Program-made: the position numbers and the translations under genes
In this document: positions 57,901 to 64,000 of the stretch, piece by piece
Layout of the letters: each line of letters opens with the position of its first letter
Numbering within the stretch: the stretch's first letter is position 1
The notes under the pieces: generated by a model
Database searches by the model: none
What the model was told of the DNA's origin: nothing
The model's input: only the letters and a program-made list of their open reading frames with translations
NCBI RefSeq assembly: GCF_963678635.1
Contig: NC_087065.1
Location: forward strand, 41,169,430-41,233,429
Direction of reading: 5' to 3'
DNA: 64,000 bases
From: Symsagittifera roscoffensis
Taxonomy: Eukaryota; Xenacoelomorpha; Acoela; Convolutidae

Positions 57901-59226
57901 GTAAAGTACCAATTCATTTACACGATAAAGTAAACAGATTACTCGATATTTTAGAGCAATATAAAATTATCTCACCGGTAAACAAAGAAGAACAACCAAA
58001 AGGTAACACATTTATTAACCCTGTTATCATCTTAGCAAAAGGAGAATCATTAAAAATAGTTTTAGACGCTAGATATCTAAATTCACTAACAGACGAATCA
58101 AAATGCAATTGGCCTATTGAACCAATACAAGTTATTTTAACAAAAATAAACGGAAAATACTTTACAACCGCAGATATGAATGGTGCATACAATCAAATGC
58201 CACTAGACGAACAATCACGGCGTTTAACACAATTTGTTATTGGAAATCAACAATATGAATTCAACCGCCTATTCTATGGAATATCCATAGGACCAGCAGC
58301 ATTTTCAGCTTTTATGAGCAAAATTTTTAGACCACCAATACTAAAGAAAAACGCAATCACCTATTTGGACGATGTTTTTATGCAATCACAGACAAAAGAG
58401 GAAATGTTTATTGTCTTAGAAAAATATCATCAAATACTACTCAACGAGAACATGAAAACAGCCCCGGAGAAGTCACATTTTTTTCTAACCCGTGTAAAAT
58501 TCCTTTGACATATTATAGAAGAAATTACGATAACTCCAGCTATAATTTATACACTTACAGAATATGAATTTCTGATACTTGGATCAAAACACCCAACAGT
58601 TCTATTCACAGATCACAAACCAATCATTTTTCTCTTTACACAAAAGTCAAACCCAAATCACCGAGTTTATAGATTTCAATTAATTCTAATGAAATTTCCA
58701 AACTTACATATAGTTTGGACAGCAGGAAAGAATCTTGCATTACCAGATACATTAAGTCGAAATACACCACCTGAATTACTCACACGAAAAACTACAGTTG
58801 AAATACCCAAAAATATAAAATTATACCTTGCAGAAAACGAAACATCACCCCGACTAGAATGCAAATATGCAGTAAAAACTGACATTGAACAATCACAGAT
58901 AAATAACCTACAACACTTCCCACTTTACTTAGATTGCCAAAATAACCACTACGAAGTTGACCTACTTGGAACATCAACTTTCAAACCAATTCCATACTCA
59001 CAATGGATAAAAAATAACACCCAACAAAAAAGAGTAAAACAACACTCGCATAAAAAAGACCTTTTTCCGTTAATTGAAAAAGAAAATCTAACTGATAAAA
59101 TAAATTTATCAGGACCACAAACAAATGATTCAAAATACAAAATAAATCAAGTTTTTGACCTCCATGACCCACTTGACACAATTCCTTTATCTAAATTAGA
59201 AATTGAAAACATTTTTCTCCCCCCAA
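53305..59226 (+). repeat. tandem gag-pol duplication of element C, unit 1
   Basis: From ctcctaaatttgtttgaaccc in gag to just before the same sequence at 59,227. All landmarks repeat at 5,924 bases, give or take the small indels (for example 55,102 and 61,026; 57,006 and 62,930). Identity is near complete, with only scattered differences seen. The joint shows microhomology (actcctaaatttgtttg). Confidence 0.95.
54911..56706 (+). pseudogene. gag capsid-like domain, zinc knuckle and Asn/Arg/Ser tail, first copy of C
   Basis: The capsid start (MTMNPYFIGGSS, FTGTDPEYS) is followed at about 55,050 by a 31-base deletion relative to A and B. This shifts the frame and ends it at 55,105. The other frame (55,102-56,706, 534 residues) continues with TTLDGAAQKWFSVLP, KMFDSERNKQHQRV, and an intact zinc knuckle WCNYCRRYGHSISEC (about residues 194-208; C-X2-C-X4-H-X4-C). 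A tail of about 190 residues rich in Asn, Arg, Ser and Tyr follows (about 230-420), then an acidic end. The Met at 55,102 is probably not a natural start. The RS/RN-rich tail is unusual in length and may bind RNA. Confidence 0.75.
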
Positions 59227-59241
59227 CTCCTAAATTTGTTT
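56706..59241 (+). pseudogene. pol of element C, first copy: protease, RT, RNase H remnant
   Basis: It opens after an early TAA at about 56,776 in the KEKIWTIPFL stretch, where A has Leu. The protease active site DFLIDSGAESN is at about 56,829-56,860. The frame from 57,006 runs to a TAA at 57,891, where A and B have Gln (KKQRAR). RT continues with TTADMNGAYNQMPLDEQS (58,165), GISIGPAAFSAFMS and the catalytic YLDDVF (about 58,360). A TGA at about 58,506 replaces the Gly of FLGH. After EEITITP a deletion of roughly 460 bases removes the RNase H core, and the frame resumes at HPTVLFTDHKP and LHIVWTAGKNLALPDTLSR. It ends at TPKFV where the duplication joint cuts into gag. It cannot make a full enzyme. 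Confidence 0.85.
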
Positions 59242-61029
59242 GAACCCGGAATCAGCCCGTGCAAAACAAAATTCCCAGATGTAAAAATCAAAAGACAAAT
59301 TATAGAACATTATCTGAAAGATATATGTAATTTAACACAACAATACGGAATCTACACCATAGAATTCAGTACACCAAATCCGAATCACCGCAAATATGTA
59401 ATTCAAACAGACGATCTTGACTTAGAACTTTCAAAAGTATTCTTAGAATATATTAAAAGCGTACAATTTCATAACTCACAAAGAGCAAACTCCTTATTTA
59501 CTAACGAAGTTTTCGCAATAATATATAGTTATATTTCAATATTAGAAAAAACAGAAATTCAAAATATCTCACCAACTGAGACATCCAAACATACAAAAGT
59601 ACGACAGGAAATCACATTATTTTCAACTTTTCTACATAAAATCAAAGAAAATTTCACTAAAGACGAAGTTTCACAACACACAAAACATGACTTACAAAAA
59701 TTTTTGGCATGGTTTATAAAAGATTGTTTCACTTATAATATAGACTTAATTTCACAAGCAAGAAAAAATTTCAGACCTCAAAATCCAAACGATGATACTG
59801 CCATCACAGAACAGTCAGACTACGTTTGGGACCCAGAATGGTCTCATCATGCATTTATAAACATCCCACAATCAATCTCCAGTCAAGCAAAAAGTACAAT
59901 ATCTTATCAAAGAGATTATGTAAGAGTAGTACCATTAACCATTGATGCAACACCATTAAACTACAATACATTTTTACCTGATACGCGAAACAACAGTTTA
60001 AATTCAACCGTCATACACAATCAAAACCTTAATGGAACTAGGAATCTTACACATCAAGATATCCAAACACCATCACACTTTATAAATGAAGAAATCGTAC
60101 AAACAACAACAACTACACAACAAAGCATTTCACCAATACGTCCAAATTTAACTACACCAAAAAATACACACTCTTCACTAGCACACGTAACCTTACAATC
60201 AACCGTTAAACCCTCGGTTGCTCCACAATATTCACAAATGGATTATCAAACAAATAGACCCATGACAGTACCGTCAAAAACACGAAGAACGTTCACAAGA
60301 AACACTTTTGCAGAACACAATTATAATTACGCACATTCATCAAAAACAAACTATCCCCCACAAAAAACTAATCATAATCATGTAAGATCTCGATATTGGG
60401 ATAACCCAATGACAACAACCAACTCAGTAAATTTTCAAACTAATTCACATCCTCCACAGGATCGTAGTGAAACTTACCCATTTTTTCTGCAAAATAAAAA
60501 TAAAAAGGCACCTCATCATACAGATTACTTGTCATCTGATGATGATTATTTACAACCAGATATTTTTGCACCATATACTCAAGAATATCGCAGACAAGGA
60601 GTGCAAAAACCATATACATATCATAGAATTTTTTCTCCACATCCAACAGATACACAAAATCAACAACCAATACAAATGCAAAACCCAACTAATACACAAT
60701 CTTTTCAACCAATTCAGCCACAAAACCCAATGATCACACACTCATATCAACCAACTCAAATGCAAAGTGAAATACCACTCCCATATTACCTTCAACAACA
60801 CGAAATAACAAAAATTCAATTTTCAATTTTTTCACAAATGCCAAATGCCGCAGAATCACTACAAATGACAATGAATCCATATATAGGTGGATCATCAATA
60901 ACATCAAACAAACCATTAATGGTATTCACAGGAACAGACCCTGAATATTCTGTAGAAGATTATTTAAATGCAGTAACAGTGTTAATACACCACTACATCA
61001 GAATTGGATACATCGCCGCACAGCGTTGA
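59203..61029 (+). pseudogene. gag N-terminal part, second copy of C (608-residue frame)
   Basis: The frame is open from the joint (MKTFFSPQ is joint-derived, not native) through the gag N-terminal domain and the Gln/Pro/Asn-rich linker (about residues 250-560) to the capsid start MTMNPYIGGSS. It ends at 61,029 because of the same 31-base deletion as in copy one. It lacks the native first 35 or so residues. It is the best-preserved view of the gag N-terminus in the window. Confidence 0.7.
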
Positions 61030-62630
61030 TACAAACAACCTTAGATGGCGCAGCCCAAAAATGGTTTTCAGTATTGCCAATAGAAATAAAATCAAATTGG
61101 AAAAGATTTACACAAGAATTTTCAAAAATGTTCGATTCCGAAAGAAATAAACAACACCAAAGAGTTTTATGTAATGAAATTCGCAGATTACCAAATGAAA
61201 CCAATAAACAATTAGCAGTACGTATCGAAACACTAGTTCGAAAAGCATATTCATTAAATACACATGACTATAAAAACACAAAAATGACAGAAATTTTAAT
61301 GATGACCTTAACACCTCAATTAAGGAAAATAGCAATAAAAAAGAGAGCATCCCATCCTTCCTCAATTCGAGAGCCCGATTTAGATTTTCGAAAACTAGTA
61401 GACAAACTAGAACAAGCGGAAATCACAATGAAACTTGAAGAAACAGAAAATCTGAAATTACAATATGTTAATCGAATCGAAACAAATACCACAAATATCA
61501 ATAACATACAAGAATCAGATACAGACCTCGTTGAAAAAATCACTGAAATACTAAATATTTATGAAAAACAACAAAATATTAAAGGCAAACCATCTTTCAA
61601 AAAATGGTGTAATTATTGCCGAAGATACGGACATAGTATTTCTGAATGTAGAAAAAAACAACAGGATAACCGAAACAAGCCTCAAAAATATAAAGAACCA
61701 AATAAATCATTCTATCAATATATGAAAAAAGATCAAAATCTACCAAACAAAAATGTATACAGCAACAACAGTTCAGGAAAACCACTTCCGAACAATACTA
61801 ATTACACAAGGAATCAATCACCATATACCTCAACTTATAGAGGAAGATCACCAGAACGAAGAAATACACAGAATTCTTCACAAAATCATTATAACCGATC
61901 AAATAGTCGAAATAACTACTCCAGATCAAATTCAAATACAACACAATTTGTTTTCAGACACAATTCCCAATCAAACACAAGAAATAAATACTATCCAAAC
62001 AATCAATCACGAAACTCATCATATAATAGAAATAGAAACTATTCAAATAATCGTAATAGAAGTTATTCGAACAACCGAAATCAGAATTACCCGAACAACC
62101 GATCAAGAAATAACTCATATAACAGATCAAACTATCACAGATCAAACGATAACTATCAGAATAGATCACGAAATAATTCACAAAAACGACATTCAAGTTA
62201 TAATAATCGATATAGAAATTATTCTCAATCACCACATAGAAGTAATAACCATTATAATAATTCTAAACATCGCTACAGAAGTAGTACACCCAAACATCAA
62301 AGACATATTAATCAAGTACAATCAAATGAAGAAACAACATCAGACCCCCCAGGTATTGACGACACAGGAAATAACGAACTACAACTAAATCAAATAAACT
62401 GTGGATCATCAGACACAGAAAGTGATACAGAAAACACTATCTCCATAAATATGATAGCAGTCGAGAACGACTACGAGCCTTTTATATATGAACAACCTTT
62501 TTCATCACATATATATGAAAACCAATTGGAACTCCTTCACAATTATTATATTGAACCCATCCATACTACACAAATGGTACAAGAAACTAACGAAATAAAC
62601 CCAATGAAAATGACAAAACAAAATGCTTGA
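61026..62630 (+). pseudogene. gag capsid, zinc knuckle and Asn/Arg/Ser tail, second copy of C
   Basis: 534 residues, almost identical to 55,102-56,706; one visible change is Phe for Ser in the QFV-RHNSQ stretch. The zinc knuckle is intact and the tail is the same. The separation from the capsid start by the shared deletion shows that the lesion predates the tandem duplication. Confidence 0.75.
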
Positions 62631-64000
62631 ATACACATCACATCTACCAAAATGTACAAAAAGAACAACCCAAAGAAAAAATTTGGACAATACCATTTCT
62701 TTAAGAAAGTCCAAGAAACGAAGAATTTCAACCACCAGATCTTGAAATTGATTTTTTAATTGATTCAGGAGCAGAATCAAACATAATTAACATTCCCACA
62801 TGCAATGAAATCAAAACATTACACCCAAAATTAACGGCTCTTGCAACCTCCAGTAAACTAGCAACAGCACAAGGATCAACATTAGTAAACTATGGAAAAG
62901 TTCAATTATTTTTTCTCCCCACAAGAACAATGGAGCAAAATGAAATTTTACACAGGCCATTTAAACAAATATTTCATATCACTGATATTAAACACAATAT
63001 CATTGGAATACCATTTATCTCGAAATATATACCAACAATCAACATCTTGAATAGTAAAATACTAATCAAAGATAAGTACACAAAAACAAAAAATACAGCT
63101 CTAACATTTTTTCAAAGACTAAATAAACAACCACCATTCTTTTCAAAACTTTATCCAATTTATAACCAACAACGAAAACACCTGAAACCACTATCAGGAA
63201 ACATATATAACTTTTCAACAAAACAAGTTCACCAATATGATAAAAATCAAAATAAACAACAACTCTTTATGTCAGACTTTGAATTCAAACCTATCCAGAA
63301 GATTTTCAAAATCACAATTTCATCCATAAAATATTTGAAAAATACGAATTCAGACATCATTTCGTTACATGTATATAACAATACACCGTATCAAGTAACA
63401 TTACCCTTAGGACTTTTAGGATATTGCGAAACCAAAGCTACAATATCACCAATGCATGAAAAAGCATACCGCGTAAATAACATCCTCCAATTATTAGATA
63501 TTTGTCAATCCACAATTCTTAACGAAGAACTATCCATAAATAATATAATAAGTAATGAAAAAAGAAATACAGATTATTTCACAAAAACCCCATATTTCAA
63601 ACCTACATTCAACATAAATAACTATACAGAGGATCAACAGAAATTTTTAACAATGTTTAACTTCCAACATTCACAAATAACACAAGACGAATTTGATAAG
63701 TTAGCCAAACAGCTAATAAAATATTCATCAGTCTATGCAACATCCAAATTTGATGTTGGCAAAATCAGTTCATCACTTCATCTCCCGTTAAAACCTGACG
63801 CAGTTTTCAAAAAGTAAAGAGCAAGTAAAGTACCAATTCATTTACACGATAAAGTAAACAGATTACTCGATATTTTAGAGCAATATAAAATTATCTCACC
63901 GGTAAACAAAGAAGAACAACCAAAAGGTAACACATTTATTAACCCTGTTATCATCTTAGCAAAAGGAGAATCATTAAAAATAGTTTTAGACGCTAGATAT
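62630..64000 (+). pseudogene. pol of element C, second copy, partial at window end
   Basis: Protease DSGAES (about 62,765), then frame 62,930-63,817, which ends at the same TAA as copy one. RT fingers (FINPVIILAKGES) follow up to the window edge. The early TAA near 62,700 is also shared. Both nonsense changes therefore arose before the duplication. Confidence 0.8.

Larger units (their letters stand above)
51353..64000 (+). mobile_element. element C: 5' part of an A-related LTR element with tandem gag-pol
   Basis: In order on the plus strand: LTR, primer site, ORF0, leader hairpins, ORF1, gag, protease and RT, remains of RNase H linker. The element then restarts inside gag at about 59,227 because of a tandem duplication. 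It is related to A and B throughout but clearly diverged, with a 410-base LTR instead of 378. No integrase, envelope or 3' LTR is within the window; they may lie beyond 64,000. All long genes carry lesions. Confidence 0.8.
59227..64000 (+). repeat. tandem gag-pol duplication of element C, unit 2 (runs off window)
   Basis: Partner of 53,305-59,226. It is cut by the window end within RT. Confidence 0.95.

Noticed and set aside
1-64000. CRISPR arrays, bacterial operons, rRNA
   Set aside because: Direct repeats found are large tandem duplications or transposon modules, not short spaced repeats. No ribosome-binding sites, terminators or rRNA-like sequence seen.
1-64000. Non-standard genetic code (UGA as an amino acid)
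   Set aside because: One UGA is shared by the lineages and another lies in a conserved integrase stretch, but TAA and TAG stops and many frameshifts also interrupt the genes, and UGG and UGU/UGC are used normally. Pseudogene decay explains most of it.

Overview
The window looks like a gene-poor, AT-rich piece of an invertebrate animal (or similar eukaryote) genome. The species cannot be named from the sequence. I see no operons, no RNA genes and no confidently intact host gene. Almost everything recognisable is Ty3/gypsy-type LTR retroelement, in several states of decay and rearrangement, plus small non-autonomous DNA elements.

Region 1 (440-21,364, minus strand) is one very large LTR element, element A. 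It has two 378-bp LTRs starting TG and ending CA, an ATGA target-site repeat on both outer sides, and a primer-binding site beside the 5' LTR. Reading 5' to 3' on the minus strand: LTR, primer site, leader with repeated hairpins, small ORF0, basic ORF1 (duplicated), gag (N-terminal domain, Gln/Pro-rich linker, capsid-like domain, damaged zinc knuckle, Asn/Arg/Ser-rich tail), protease, reverse transcriptase, RNase H, integrase, then about 10 kb of 3' genes. The 3' part holds a basic/hydrophobic ORF, a Pro/Thr-rich ORF, a broken envelope-like glycoprotein gene, and an ORF region triplicated in 1,105-bp steps. All genes carry stops or frameshifts.

Region 2 (12,922-33,085) is a direct tandem segmental duplication of about 10 kb. 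The 5' two-thirds of element A, its LTR and about 2 kb of right flank occur twice (copy B at 23,366-33,085). The duplicated flank carries a hAT-like MITE with an 8-bp target-site duplication, a second long-inverted-repeat MITE, a short hydrophobic ORF and a strong hairpin cluster.

Region 3 (about 33-51 kb) is mostly non-coding. It holds a much older minus-strand retroelement D, tandemly duplicated at 35.5-42.9 kb, of which only gag capsid, zinc knuckle, DTGA protease and a possible envelope scrap remain. It also holds an AT-rich fold-back element and a strikingly GC-rich, hairpin-rich island at 47.0-47.9 kb.

Region 4 (51,353-64,000, plus strand) is element C, a diverged relative of A. It has its 5' LTR, primer site, leader hairpins, ORF0, ORF1, gag and pol. 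The gag-pol part is tandemly duplicated almost identically with a period of 5,924 bp, and the second copy runs off the window. C lacks the RNase H core and integrase and is defective.

The most notable points are: two extra genes placed between the 5' LTR and gag and kept between diverged lineages; a repeated leader hairpin and an LTR palindrome whose pairing is preserved by paired changes; an envelope-like gene in an unusually long element; and an in-frame UGA at the same reverse-transcriptase codon in both lineages.
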